A stretch of 11,500 nucleotides of DNA, from NCBI GenBank assembly GCA_028696755.1, contig JAQVGK010000054.1, positions 1-11,500 of the forward strand. The letters run 5' to 3'. How positions within the stretch are numbered: the stretch's first letter is position 1; each line of letters begins with the position of its first letter. Source of the DNA: Bacteroidales bacterium (GTDB taxonomy: Bacteria; Bacteroidota; Bacteroidia; Bacteroidales; ML635J-15). Both the position numbers and the translations under genes were made by a program. Below the pieces are notes generated by a model. That model had not been told where the DNA came from and made no database searches. It was given only the letters and a program-made list of their open reading frames with translations. Positions 1-7,411 of this stretch are shown here, piece by piece.

Positions 1-12
1 AAGGCTCAACAT

Positions 13-55
13 TTTTAACCCTGGGCTGAAACGAAGTGAAAGCCTGGGGTTAAAA
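13..55. repeat. REP-like imperfect palindrome
   Basis: Outer arms TTTTAACCC (13-21) and GGGTTAAAA (47-55) are perfectly complementary. After a 2x2 mismatch, inner arms GGCT (24-27) and AGCC (41-44) pair, leaving a 13-nt loop. It lies downstream of the amylase gene with no uridine tract after the stem on either strand, so it looks more like an intergenic palindromic repeat than a terminator. Whether it recurs elsewhere in the genome cannot be seen here. Confidence 0.5.
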
Positions 56-83
56 CGTGTAGAAAATCCAGTTTTGGCGTGTA

Positions 84-109
84 TTTTTGGTGCTTTAGCA
101 AACCAAAAA
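84..109. repeat. Short hairpin behind the amylase gene
   Basis: TTTTTGG (84-90) pairs with CCAAAAA (103-109), and TGC (91-93) with GCA (98-100) inside it. The hairpin sits 44 nt beyond the amylase stop codon. The T tract is in the stem rather than after it on the minus strand, so intrinsic termination is doubtful; it could protect the mRNA 3' end. Confidence 0.35.
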
Positions 110-152
110 CACTTGTGGTGAGGAACTCGAACCATGACAAAACATTTACCTA

Positions 153-1826
153 TTAAACAATACTTTGCCAGCATACAACCACAACCCCATTTGCACCCAA
201 AACAAAAGACATTCCTGAATCCGAAATCATCTCACAATCGTCTGTGGCTAGTAAAAGTTTTGCATTAGATTTTGCCGAAAGACCCGAAAGCTTTAGAGCA
301 TCTTCAGGCAACACAAGTTTTACCGTTTGTGGATTAGTATCAAAGTTTACGATAAACAATAAAACCTCATCCTTAGTGTATCGCAAAAAAGAATATATAA
401 ACCTGCCATTATAATTCTCACTATCGCGATTACACCATTGCAAATCATAAAAAGCACCATTTTGAACAGTTTCGTTTTTTAATGCCAGATTAAGTATGCT
501 TGTATATGTCGAACGAAGATTTTTCTGATCCTCTGTAAGTAGAGCGCCATCAAACTTCCCATCATTCATCCAGTTTTGATGTGTCTCCACAGCGCAATAA
601 TCGAAAATACTTGTACGGCCATCATCCCCGCTAAATCCCTGCGCATTTGGAGCAGATTCGCCAAGCTCCTGAGCAAAATAGTGCATGTACGAGCTTTTCT
701 CCATACACGCAGAAACAACAAGTGCCGGAAAAGCCCTCCAAGGGTCTGATGCAAAAAATCTCGAGGCAAACCGTTGCTCATCATGATTCTCAAGAAAGTA
801 CAGCATTCGATCCTTAAAATCATCAACCGATTGCCAGCAATTTGTAATGTCGTTTGCCCATTTATGTCCGTCGATTATCCCTCGCAAAGTATCATATAGT
901 CCAACTTTATCGTAAAGCAAATCAAAACCTCCCTGATGAATATAGCTGCGATACTGTTTCGGATCATAAACTTCTGCGACAAAAATAATTTCGGGATATT
1001 TATCCTTAACCGTTATTATTGCATAATTCCAGAACTCAACCGGAACCATCTCGGCCATATCGCAGCGAAAACCATCGACTCCTTTTTCTGCCCAGAAAAG
1101 CAAAATATTAGTCATTTTTTTCCATGTATCGGGAATTGGATCAAAATGTTTTGCACCGCCATTTAAATAATCAACTCCATAATTCAACTTAACAGTTTCG
1201 TACCAATCGTTTTGTGTGGGCGACGCCATAAAGCAATCGTTACCGGTAACTTTTGCAGGAAACTCGCTATATGGTTTTTCAAAATATTGTGCAGACGGCA
1301 CAATAAAGCTTTCGCCAGGCAAATAGTAAAAATTATTTTGAGGCGAAAACGACAGATTGCAATCATCATTCTCGCCAAGATCAGCAATATTATTGGGCTT
1401 AGATGTGGATTTATAGCTCCGCGCAACATGATTTGGCACAAAATCTATTATAGCTTTTAAACCTATCTGATGCGTCCTTTCAACTAGCTGTTCGAACTCC
1501 TGCATTCGATTAGCGGGATTATCAGCCAAATCGGGACAAACATTGTAATAATCTCTCACAGCATAAGGTGAACCTGCAATACCTTTAACAATTGAAGGAT
1601 GATCGGATTCAATATTCAACTCAGGATATGCAGTTTGTGAAGCATGTTCCAGAACTCCTGTAAACCAAACATGTGTAAATCCAAGCGACTTAATTTCGTC
1701 CAAAGCAGTTACAGAAATATCTTCAAACTTGCCACAACCGTTCTCAATAATAGTTCCATTAAAACAGGTGTTTCGGTTTTTATTTCCAAAGAGTCGGACG
1801 AGTAGTTGGTAAATGTTGATTTTCAT
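153..1826 (-). CDS. Intracellular alpha-amylase family (GH13) glycoside hydrolase
   Basis: The 557-residue product has the four conserved regions of GH13 retaining alpha-glucosidases/amylases: DFVPNH (128-133), GFRCDMAE with predicted nucleophile Asp256, FVAEVYD with predicted acid/base Glu285, and FLENHDE with the transition-state Asp349. All three catalytic carboxylates are present, so the enzyme should be active on alpha-1,4-glucans such as glycogen or maltodextrin; the exact substrate cannot be read from sequence. There is no signal peptide (N-terminus MKINIYQLLVRLFGNKN), so it is probably cytoplasmic. A beta-rich C-terminal domain (about 460-557) follows the barrel. The start ATG lies only 23 nt beyond the RhuM-1 stop codon with no recognised promoter in the gap, so it may share that transcript. 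Not broken. Confidence 0.9.
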   Translation of the reverse strand: MKINIYQLLVRLFGNKNRNTCFNGTIIENGCGKFEDISVTALDEIKSLGFTHVWFTGVLEHASQTAYPELNIESDHPSIVKGIAGSPYAVRDYYNVCPDLADNPANRMQEFEQLVERTHQIGLKAIIDFVPNHVARSYKSTSKPNNIADLGENDDCNLSFSPQNNFYYLPGESFIVPSAQYFEKPYSEFPAKVTGNDCFMASPTQNDWYETVKLNYGVDYLNGGAKHFDPIPDTWKKMTNILLFWAEKGVDGFRCDMAEMVPVEFWNYAIITVKDKYPEIIFVAEVYDPKQYRSYIHQGGFDLLYDKVGLYDTLRGIIDGHKWANDITNCWQSVDDFKDRMLYFLENHDEQRFASRFFASDPWRAFPALVVSACMEKSSYMHYFAQELGESAPNAQGFSGDDGRTSIFDYCAVETHQNWMNDGKFDGALLTEDQKNLRSTYTSILNLALKNETVQNGAFYDLQWCNRDSENYNGRFIYSFLRYTKDEVLLFIVNFDTNPQTVKLVLPEDALKLSGLSAKSNAKLLLATDDCEMISDSGMSFVLGANGVVVVCWQSIV

Positions 1827-1849
1827 TTGGTTGGTTTTGTTTCGCTGCG

Positions 1850-2875
1850 TTACCTATTTCTTCCTTTGGCTTGATCTTCTATCTGTTTCAAGCTTTCCAG
1901 ATAGTTCTTTTCTGCATCACTCAATGTTTTTTGCTGATACTTTTTATATTCGCCAATAGCTTTATCAACAGCTAGTTCATGACTGATTGTCCCTGCACCT
2001 TGCAGCAATTGTTCGCCGCTCATTGTAAGAATTTTATCTAAATGATCGGCCCAGTCTTTCATAGTCATTGATACTTGGCGTTCTGCCTGACGTTCTGCAA
2101 AATCTAAATACCCCGAGACAATTTGTCCGAGAGAACGAAGTTCTTTTTCGTCTAAGTAATTTTTTGCAATAACGACATCCTTTAAGTATGGCTGATTACC
2201 TGGGAAAGTCATTAAACCCATAAATTCTTTTTCGGCATCTGCACGGTTGAATATTACTTCGGCTGCTGTTTGTCCATGTACTGCATAATGTATTTTATTC
2301 TGCACTTTCTTAAAAAACTCAACAGACACATCAGATTTTGGATCGTAATCAATACTGGTTGCGTAAATATCAAGCACCTGACGATAGAAAACTTTCTCGG
2401 AAGCCCTAATATCGCGAATACGATACAACAATTCTTTCCAATAGCCACCGCCCCCTAGGTTTTTCAGGCGCTCATCATCCATTGTAAATCCTTTTCGGAT
2501 ATACTCATTTAGTCGTTTGGTTGCCCAAATCCTAAACTGTGTTCCTTGTATAGATTTCACTCGATAGCCAACAGAGATGATTACGTCGAGATTGTAATGC
2601 TCAATTTCTCTAACTACCTCTCTATTACCTTCCTGGCGAACTTGTCGGAAATTCCGACAAGTTCGATTCTGTTCCAACTCGCCTTCCTGAAAAACATTAG
2701 CAATGTGCTCAGCAACAGTGCTCCTACCTTTACCAAAAAGGACGGCCATTTGCTCTTGTGTAAGCCAAACTGTGTCATCTTGAAGTTGTACATCAATTTT
2801 AATTTTTCCATCTTGATTTTGATAGATAATCAATTCGCCAGTGGTAGTACTATCTATATTTTTTTGTATTGACAT
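1850..2875 (-). CDS. RhuM family protein, copy 1
   Basis: 341 residues, matching the virulence RhuM family named after rhuM of Salmonella pathogenicity island 3; no biochemical function is established. Visible parts are a helix-turn-helix-like segment (about 36-62, VWLTQEQMAVLFGKGRSTVA), the family signature YNLDVIISVGYRV (94-106), a central GGGGYWKELLYRIRDIRASE (131-150), YATSIDYDP and a QTAAEVIFNRADAEKEFMG block (192-210). The N-terminal domain suggests DNA binding (inference). Between the HTH-like part and YNLD lies RTCRNFRQVRQEG (71-83), encoded largely by a perfect 29-nt palindrome. It is clearly paralogous to the gene at 8642-9631, with similarity along the whole length except this segment, which is five residues longer here. 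It has its own good promoter (2895-2925). Confidence 0.88.
   Translation of the reverse strand: MSIQKNIDSTTTGELIIYQNQDGKIKIDVQLQDDTVWLTQEQMAVLFGKGRSTVAEHIANVFQEGELEQNRTCRNFRQVRQEGNREVVREIEHYNLDVIISVGYRVKSIQGTQFRIWATKRLNEYIRKGFTMDDERLKNLGGGGYWKELLYRIRDIRASEKVFYRQVLDIYATSIDYDPKSDVSVEFFKKVQNKIHYAVHGQTAAEVIFNRADAEKEFMGLMTFPGNQPYLKDVVIAKNYLDEKELRSLGQIVSGYLDFAERQAERQVSMTMKDWADHLDKILTMSGEQLLQGAGTISHELAVDKAIGEYKKYQQKTLSDAEKNYLESLKQIEDQAKGRNR
2637..2665. repeat. Perfect 29-nt palindrome inside RhuM-1 coding sequence
   Basis: The 14-nt arms CGAACTTGTCGGAA (2637-2650) and TTCCGACAAGTTCG (2652-2665) flank a single central base (2651). On the minus strand it encodes residues 71-80 of RhuM-1, with the centre at the third base of the Asn75 codon. 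The core TCGGAAATTCCGA recurs in RhuM-2 at 9410-9436. Confidence 0.95.
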
Positions 2876-2894
2876 GGATTTGCATTTTCAAGAG

Positions 2895-2925
2895 CAAATT
2901 TAATCAAAATTTGGAATATTCCCAA
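2895..2925 (-). promoter_or_regulatory. Bacteroidota-type promoter of RhuM-1
   Basis: On the minus strand a TTG (complement of 2923-2925) is followed after 20 nt by TAAATTTG (complement of 2895-2902), matching the TTTG/TTG-N19-20-TAnnTTTG pattern. The predicted start site is a few bases on, giving a short 5' leader before the ATG at 2875. Confidence 0.6.
2913..2922. promoter_or_regulatory. Possible operator palindrome in the RhuM-1 promoter
   Basis: GGAATATTCC is a perfect 10-bp palindrome between the -33 and -7 elements, extended imperfectly to TTGG...CCCAA. It resembles the GGAAATTCC heart of the intragenic palindromes. A regulator site is inference. Confidence 0.3.
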
Positions 2926-2981
2926 GATGCAAAATCGATGTAATAAAGATTTGCTAAATATTTTTTCCAACATTTATCACA

Positions 2982-3644
2982 TCACCACAACCTCTTCAAA
3001 ACGCACTCTTTCGACATATCATTAGGATTTGTGCCTGCAACTCCTTCTGGAACCGCAATTTCCATTTTTGAGAAATATGTAATCCAGAGAGGTGAAATAT
3101 TTCCGGTTGAGTCGCTAAAACTCATTGGGTGCGTCGAAAACAAGTTATTTCCAGATTTATCGAGAAAGCATTCGTAAACCAGCTCGCTACAGTAAAACAC
3201 ATTATTGTCTGGCAAAAATACAGAGTCGTAAGGAAAATTGACATAACTTTCAGCTCTTTCAACTGCCTCAAATGCACATTTTTTATCTGTTTTAATGCGA
3301 TATGCTACAACCAATGCTTTTCCATCCGGGCTTTTTGCCGATGATTCAAGGAACTCATCCAGAGAAACTTTACGCACGCCATCACCAGGAACAGCTTCAA
3401 TAATAAACAATCCAGATTTCTCACGCACCACTATCCCAACATGCGAAAAAGAATAGCTCGATTTGTCTCCAGTAGTGGAGGTTATCGCATCGGTAAAGTC
3501 GTTGCTCTCGTTAACCTGAAAAAGCAAATCGCCTGAATGAAGCATATCGAAGTTGGAACGGCAGGAAATGAAAGAAAGTATTGTGAATAGCATCACAACT
3601 AAACTCAACACATTATGTCTGGATTTTGAGAATGAGATAATCAT
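2982..3644 (-). CDS. YiiX/YebB-like (NlpC/P60-superfamily) cysteine hydrolase lipoprotein
   Basis: The 220-residue product begins with a lipoprotein signal: a hydrophobic stretch (12-27) ending in FISC, with Cys28 as the predicted lipidated residue. The mature part fits the permuted papain-like YiiX/YebB family: HSGDLLFQ (36-43), SFSHVGIVV with His68, then YCSELVYECF with predicted nucleophile Cys152. Circular permutation, His before Cys, is typical of this family, whose members are thought to cleave amide or ester bonds in peptidoglycan or lipid-linked substrates; the actual substrate is unknown. It is probably anchored in the periplasm or outer membrane. It starts 5 nt after the nucleotidyltransferase stop codon (TAG at 3652-3650), which implies co-transcription with the AbiE-like pair, an odd partner for an envelope enzyme. 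A second possible start is Met18, but it would shorten the signal peptide too far. Confidence 0.82.
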   Translation of the reverse strand: MIISFSKSRHNVLSLVVMLFTILSFISCRSNFDMLHSGDLLFQVNESNDFTDAITSTTGDKSSYSFSHVGIVVREKSGLFIIEAVPGDGVRKVSLDEFLESSAKSPDGKALVVAYRIKTDKKCAFEAVERAESYVNFPYDSVFLPDNNVFYCSELVYECFLDKSGNNLFSTHPMSFSDSTGNISPLWITYFSKMEIAVPEGVAGTNPNDMSKECVLKRLW

Positions 3645-3649
3645 TTGTT

Positions 3650-4438
3650 CTAAGTATTATAATGTGAGTTGTTTCTAAGATCAAAGCATTTTATCAATTG
3701 TGCCAAAACTGCTTCTACGGTAATTCCCGAAACACCCATTGATTTAAACAAGTTCGCGTCAGGCGAATTTATTTTGCAGTAATCAACAAATAACTGTAAG
3801 TCGAACTTAATTTCATCCGGCAAGGCAAAAATATCCTCATCAGTTAATAATAAAGCTAAACGAAAGACATCATTCTGGTGTTTTTTAAGTTTCTTTCTAT
3901 CCTCAGTACTTCCTCTTTCAAGTCTTTCTAAAATTTCTAAAAAAGCTTTTGCTTTAAGACATATTAAAGATTGCTTTGTGGCACAATTTATCTCTTCAAT
4001 TACAGCACAATTTTTAATAACAAATTTATAATACTCGCTGTTTAAAAGAATTGCTGACAGACTACTCAAATCTTCATCAACAGGAATTGGTGTAAGATGA
4101 GATTCTGCGGAAAACAACTTTAAATCCGGGTTTCTTGAAAACAACTCGATTTGATATGGAAAATCCTCATTCTCAGGATTGGTAAATCGATAGTACTTTT
4201 TCGAATGCACCCCTTTCTGATGACTATCATAATTTGCTTCACGAACAAAATCCCAGAACTTTTTCACAAAACTTGAATCTAATGCCTCAACAATTAGAAC
4301 AATGTCAATATCTTTTGTCGTTCGAGGAATAAAACCTGCATTATTAAGTATTATATCGCAGGCGGTGCCACCTATGATTAAATACTGCTCAGCATAATGC
4401 GAAAAATAATCTCGAAATTTCCTTAACCCTTTTACCAT
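3650..4438 (-). CDS. AbiEii-like nucleotidyltransferase (putative type IV toxin)
   Basis: The 262-residue product carries the DNA polymerase beta-like nucleotidyltransferase signature: IIGGTACDII (21-30), then TTKDIDIVL with metal ligands Asp43 and Asp45, and a third acidic residue, Glu98, in YQIELF. This layout fits the AbiEii/AbiGii/MenT-like toxins, which modify RNA (MenT enzymes add nucleotides to tRNA 3' ends); the target here is not known. The C-terminal half (about 130-262) is helical and not recognised. The ATG overlaps the stop of the upstream regulator by 7 nt (ATGGTAA), indicating translational coupling, and the regulator-then-nucleotidyltransferase order is that of AbiE type IV toxin-antitoxin systems. 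It could instead be a non-toxic nucleotidyltransferase; nothing is missing from the active site. Confidence 0.7.
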   Translation of the reverse strand: MVKGLRKFRDYFSHYAEQYLIIGGTACDIILNNAGFIPRTTKDIDIVLIVEALDSSFVKKFWDFVREANYDSHQKGVHSKKYYRFTNPENEDFPYQIELFSRNPDLKLFSAESHLTPIPVDEDLSSLSAILLNSEYYKFVIKNCAVIEEINCATKQSLICLKAKAFLEILERLERGSTEDRKKLKKHQNDVFRLALLLTDEDIFALPDEIKFDLQLFVDYCKINSPDANLFKSMGVSGITVEAVLAQLIKCFDLRNNSHYNT

Positions 4439-5442
4439 ACTACATCTGAAATTAATTGTGTCAGAGCCATTTCAACTCGCTCGTCGTAAAAGCCATAAAG
4501 ACTTAAATATAGAGAGAAACGGTCGACCAAAGTTTTATTATCCAAGTGCGTCATTAGTTTTATAGGATTATATTTCCAAACTTCGATACAATATTCACCA
4601 TCAAAATCATTTAAGTTCTTTAAATCATTTACTTTTATAAAATTATTGAAATTGTTCTTTTCAATGGCATAAAAGATGGGCTTGGCCTCGTTTAGATCAG
4701 TATAAACAGCTAAAGCCGAAATGTTTGATTTTACCCCCTCTACCGTAACAGGAAAATTGTCGGCATAAACCCGTTTTAGAACAGGATTTACAAATAGTTG
4801 CCTGTCTAAAACATTATTCCATAAATCAATTTTGTTGTATCTAAAACGTATATATTTTTCTTTACCTCCAAAAACTTCGACCAAGCCTAATGCCTTTAAA
4901 TTTTCAACAGCTTTTGTGATTGCCATTGGACTGTAACCAGTTAACTTTGCAATTTTCTTAAATGAGATATTTTCAATTGCATTGTTATTTTCTAGGTTAA
5001 TGATATGAAACAAAACTAAAAACTGTGCTGATGGCAGTAGGCTTTTGGCTCTATAAGCAGATTTGGGATTCGTGTAGTTTTCTCGCAAATCTATCAATAA
5101 ATCGGGCAAAAACAATTGTTTATCCGAAACAATAAAGTTTATTCCTTTTTCAATTAATCGTGCACGATTATACGACATAATATTGCCAGACAAAAACACA
5201 ATTTTCTTTCCGAGAACATCGCCAAGTAAAGCAAAGTGCTTTTCAATATTTAAAGTACTAAATTCATCCTCGTTTTTGGGCTCAGCTAAAACTAAATTTT
5301 GATTAAAAATTGTAAAAGTATGAAACCAGTATGTCTCTCTAAGATAAAGAGGCAATCCCAATAATTGACTTTTTGCAAAAGGCAAAACTTTAACAGAAAT
5401 CCCTAAAACTTTCTTTATGTAATCCTCTATTCTCGCCACCAT
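4432..5442 (-). CDS. AbiEi-like winged-helix regulator (putative antitoxin)
   Basis: 336 residues. The clearest part is a winged helix-turn-helix at about 158-195 (ISFKKIAKLTGYSPMAITKA, then ENLKALGLVEVFG), of MarR-like form. The N-terminal ~115 residues include VFLSGNIMSYNRARLIEKG (82-100), a segment I associate with regulators paired with nucleotidyltransferases, and the C-terminal ~120 residues are a mixed domain of unknown role. In AbiE systems the first gene encodes the antitoxin and autorepressor and the second a nucleotidyltransferase, and this gene order and 7-nt overlap agree. The promoter with three TAGTTTATTG copies just upstream is a natural candidate for autorepression. The N-terminus differs from classical AbiEi, so the name is by context as much as by sequence. 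Confidence 0.65.
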   Translation of the reverse strand: MVARIEDYIKKVLGISVKVLPFAKSQLLGLPLYLRETYWFHTFTIFNQNLVLAEPKNEDEFSTLNIEKHFALLGDVLGKKIVFLSGNIMSYNRARLIEKGINFIVSDKQLFLPDLLIDLRENYTNPKSAYRAKSLLPSAQFLVLFHIINLENNNAIENISFKKIAKLTGYSPMAITKAVENLKALGLVEVFGGKEKYIRFRYNKIDLWNNVLDRQLFVNPVLKRVYADNFPVTVEGVKSNISALAVYTDLNEAKPIFYAIEKNNFNNFIKVNDLKNLNDFDGEYCIEVWKYNPIKLMTHLDNKTLVDRFSLYLSLYGFYDERVEMALTQLISDVVW

Positions 5443-5458
5443 ATATACTTGTATTTAT

Positions 5459-5499
5459 CAATAAACTAATTTAGTTTATTGTGCAAATATAGTTTATTG
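5459..5499. promoter_or_regulatory. Triple operator of the AbiE-like operon
   Basis: The 10-mer TAGTTTATTG occurs at 5472-5481 and 5490-5499 (direct, 18 nt apart) and its exact inverse CAATAAACTA at 5459-5468. The first two form a perfect palindrome with a 3-nt spacer. The sites cover the predicted transcription start and the space between the -33 and -7 elements, so occupancy would block transcription. The binder is probably the product of the first gene (inference). Confidence 0.65.
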
Positions 5500-5515
5500 T
5501 TATATTGTTTGCAAA
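5484..5515 (-). promoter_or_regulatory. Promoter of the AbiE-like/YiiX operon
   Basis: On the minus strand TTTG (complement of 5512-5515) is followed by 20 nt and TATATTTG (complement of 5484-5491), an exact match to the Bacteroidota sigma-ABfr pattern. The start should fall near 5478-5480, about 37 nt before the ATG at 5442. Confidence 0.7.
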
Positions 5516-5611
5516 TTTTTTATCGTCTCATTTACAGTTGCTGAAGCTAATTTGAGGTAATTGCTGTAGTATTGATTCTTCAGAATATTCAAACAGAAAT
5601 TCTCAATAGAA

Positions 5612-5636
5612 AGCCGAGCTAATCAGAAAACTCGCT
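5612..5636 (-). terminator. Weak terminator-like hairpin after gpsA
   Basis: On the minus strand AGCGAG pairs with CTCG(G)CT with one bulged G, then TTCT follows. It lies 8 nt past the gpsA stop codon. Stem and T tract are both poor, so this is tentative. Confidence 0.25.
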
Positions 5637-5643
5637 CTACTAC

Positions 5644-6603
5644 TCAAAACTCAAACTTAGTCTCCCTAAAAAACAATTCTTTAATCACAGTTTTGGGATC
5701 TTTATGCTCGTTGATAATTGCATGAACAGCTTGTGAGATTGGCATATCAACATCATATTTTTGAGCTAAAAATAAAACCGACTCAACCGTACTTGCTCCT
5801 TCGGCCAGTTTATCGTTTTGCCGCTTTGTTATAGCATTTTCGCCGAACATGCGGTTATTACTATATTTCGAGAATAAAGTGGCTTCGTAATCGCCAATAT
5901 GGCTTAGTCCGTAAACGGTAATTTCGTTCCCTCCCATCGCCTTTACCAGTCGTGAGAATTCTCGCGAACCTCTGGCCATTAGCGCTCCTTTCAAGCTCGA
6001 ATAGTTTAAACCATCCAACATTCCGGCTGCGATTCCAACAATATTTTTGGATGCAGCGCCTATTTCGTTTCCGATAAGGTCCTCGCCAATGTATAAACGG
6101 ATTAGTTCAGAGTTAAAATCGCTAATGATTCTCTTCGTCAACTCAACATCCTCCGAACTAATAAGCATACAGTTCGGGATATTGTTAACAAACTCCTGAA
6201 CATGCCCCGGTCCTACCCAAATTGCAACGCCGGCACTTGTAGGAATTTCTTGATTAACAATTTCGCTTAGCCTGAACCCTGTGTTTTTCTCTACACCTTT
6301 CATCGCGAGAATTATGGTAGTTCGGCTTAAATTGTATTGCTGTAGTTCTCTGCACAAAGCTCTTAGTTCCTGCGAACTGATCGATATTATCAAATAGTCG
6401 CAATCCGCCAAGGCTATTTCGAGCGAATCGCATAACTCAATGCTTTCGCCAATATTAAGATATTCGTTTTTCCTGTCTTTCCTAAGCTGTTGCAGATTTT
6501 TGGAGTTTTCTCGTCCCCATAATCTGGTTTTATGCCCCATTCTGTCGGCATACCAGGCCAAAAAGCTTCCCCATCTTCCACATCCTAATACTGTTGTTGT
6601 CAT
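5644..6603 (-). CDS. gpsA: NAD(P)-dependent glycerol-3-phosphate dehydrogenase
   Basis: The 319-residue cytosolic enzyme reduces dihydroxyacetone phosphate to sn-glycerol 3-phosphate, the backbone for phospholipid synthesis. The N-terminal Rossmann motif is GCGRWGSFLA (7-16). Family landmarks follow: AMKG (Lys102), WVGPGHVQE (119-127), GAASKNIVGIAAGMLDGL with the catalytic Lys186, GLSHIGDYEAT (222-232), SNNRMFGE (238-245) and AEGASTVESV (267-276). The length is near the usual 320-340. The C-terminal WVGPGH in place of the more common SGPS(F/Y) is a known type of variation in Bacteroidota, as far as I recall. A TATTTTTG element at 6629-6636 could be its -7 box, but the -33 box is poor. It appears to be a single-gene housekeeping unit between accessory modules. 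Confidence 0.93.
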   Translation of the reverse strand: MTTTVLGCGRWGSFLAWYADRMGHKTRLWGRENSKNLQQLRKDRKNEYLNIGESIELCDSLEIALADCDYLIISISSQELRALCRELQQYNLSRTTIILAMKGVEKNTGFRLSEIVNQEIPTSAGVAIWVGPGHVQEFVNNIPNCMLISSEDVELTKRIISDFNSELIRLYIGEDLIGNEIGAASKNIVGIAAGMLDGLNYSSLKGALMARGSREFSRLVKAMGGNEITVYGLSHIGDYEATLFSKYSNNRMFGENAITKRQNDKLAEGASTVESVLFLAQKYDVDMPISQAVHAIINEHKDPKTVIKELFFRETKFEF

Positions 6604-6628
6604 ACTTTTGGTAAAATTCGTTTTCGCA

Positions 6629-6636
6629 CAAAAATA
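6629..6636 (-). promoter_or_regulatory. Possible -7 element of gpsA
   Basis: The minus strand reads TATTTTTG, fitting TAnnTTTG, 25 nt before the gpsA ATG. No good TTG lies 19-20 nt upstream, so confidence is low. Confidence 0.3.
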
Positions 6637-6693
6637 GTAAAAATTGGATTAACAGAAGTTGGGCTTGGTGGTATTAGTTGAAATCAAAAACTA

Positions 6694-7401
6694 CTAATTC
6701 CAGAAACGCACAATCGCGCCTACTAAAATTAATGCAGCATAGACAATACACATTATCAATGAAATCTTAACCAACAACATACCTGTATATTTATCAGGAT
6801 TCGATTTAATTATATCCTTAGCATAAATTGCAAAAAGAAAACCTAAAACCATAGATAATGGGCTGGTGCCCGCTATCACAATTAGCATCCCAATGTTGGT
6901 GGCTAAAACAACAAAAGGGATTATACCAAAACCAAGAATGCACAAAGCTAGTCCAATGATTGCAGCATAGTGATTTTTTTTGCCATCATTTTCCACATTG
7001 AGGTAAATTTGCTTACTTTTTCCATTTTCTGTCTTATATTCATTTGCTGCTTCATTTTCAAGAATGGTCGAATTAGGTAACTCAGGTTTGCTTGCAACAA
7101 GCTCTTTATAGATTACTGTTTCATCTTTATTAGCGTATAAATTTTCGGAATCGTTATTACAAAAAAGCACCACAGGTTGTTGTTTGTGAATATCGCTAAT
7201 CTCAACAGCCGGTTGACCATCCGAATCCATTTTAGAAATTGATGCATTTTCTTCAGCTTTAACAGTATTGTTCACAATATTTGGTTTGTGCCAATCCACA
7301 TGATAACCAGGTTGATATAACCGCTTTTTAATGGTACAGGAATGTAATCCCAACATAAGGCCAAATAAAACTATTAGTAAGATTTTAACAAGCTTTGTCA
7401 T
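6694..7401 (-). CDS. Lipoprotein with C-terminal membrane domain, unknown function
   Basis: 235 residues. The N-terminus is a lipoprotein signal (hydrophobic 4-19, then LHSC with Cys22). Just after the cysteine comes TIKKRLYQPGYHVDWHK (23-39), a K/R-R-x-Y-x-x-G-Y-x-V pattern that I recognise from many uncharacterised Bacteroidota lipoproteins. A long polar, low-complexity linker (about 40-143) follows, then two to three hydrophobic helices (about 144-173, 176-195 and 207-231) resembling small DUF4190-like membrane modules. The protein would thus be held by lipid at one end and by helices at the other. It starts 10 nt after the Fic stop codon and has no evident promoter in the gap, so the two are probably one transcript. 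Function is unknown. Confidence 0.7.
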   Translation of the reverse strand: MTKLVKILLIVLFGLMLGLHSCTIKKRLYQPGYHVDWHKPNIVNNTVKAEENASISKMDSDGQPAVEISDIHKQQPVVLFCNNDSENLYANKDETVIYKELVASKPELPNSTILENEAANEYKTENGKSKQIYLNVENDGKKNHYAAIIGLALCILGFGIIPFVVLATNIGMLIVIAGTSPLSMVLGFLFAIYAKDIIKSNPDKYTGMLLVKISLIMCIVYAALILVGAIVRFWN

Positions 7402-7411
7402 AAAGTCTTCA

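Noticed and set aside
84..109. Terminator of the amylase gene
   Set aside because: The T tract is within the stem and none follows it on the minus strand.
2546..2872. Plus-strand open frame of 108 codons
   Set aside because: It lies fully antisense to RhuM-1, whose product is a recognised family, and its translation resembles nothing; other small frames in 566-1460, 2254-2811, 3129-3344, 6440-6637 and 10576-10764 are rejected for the same reason.
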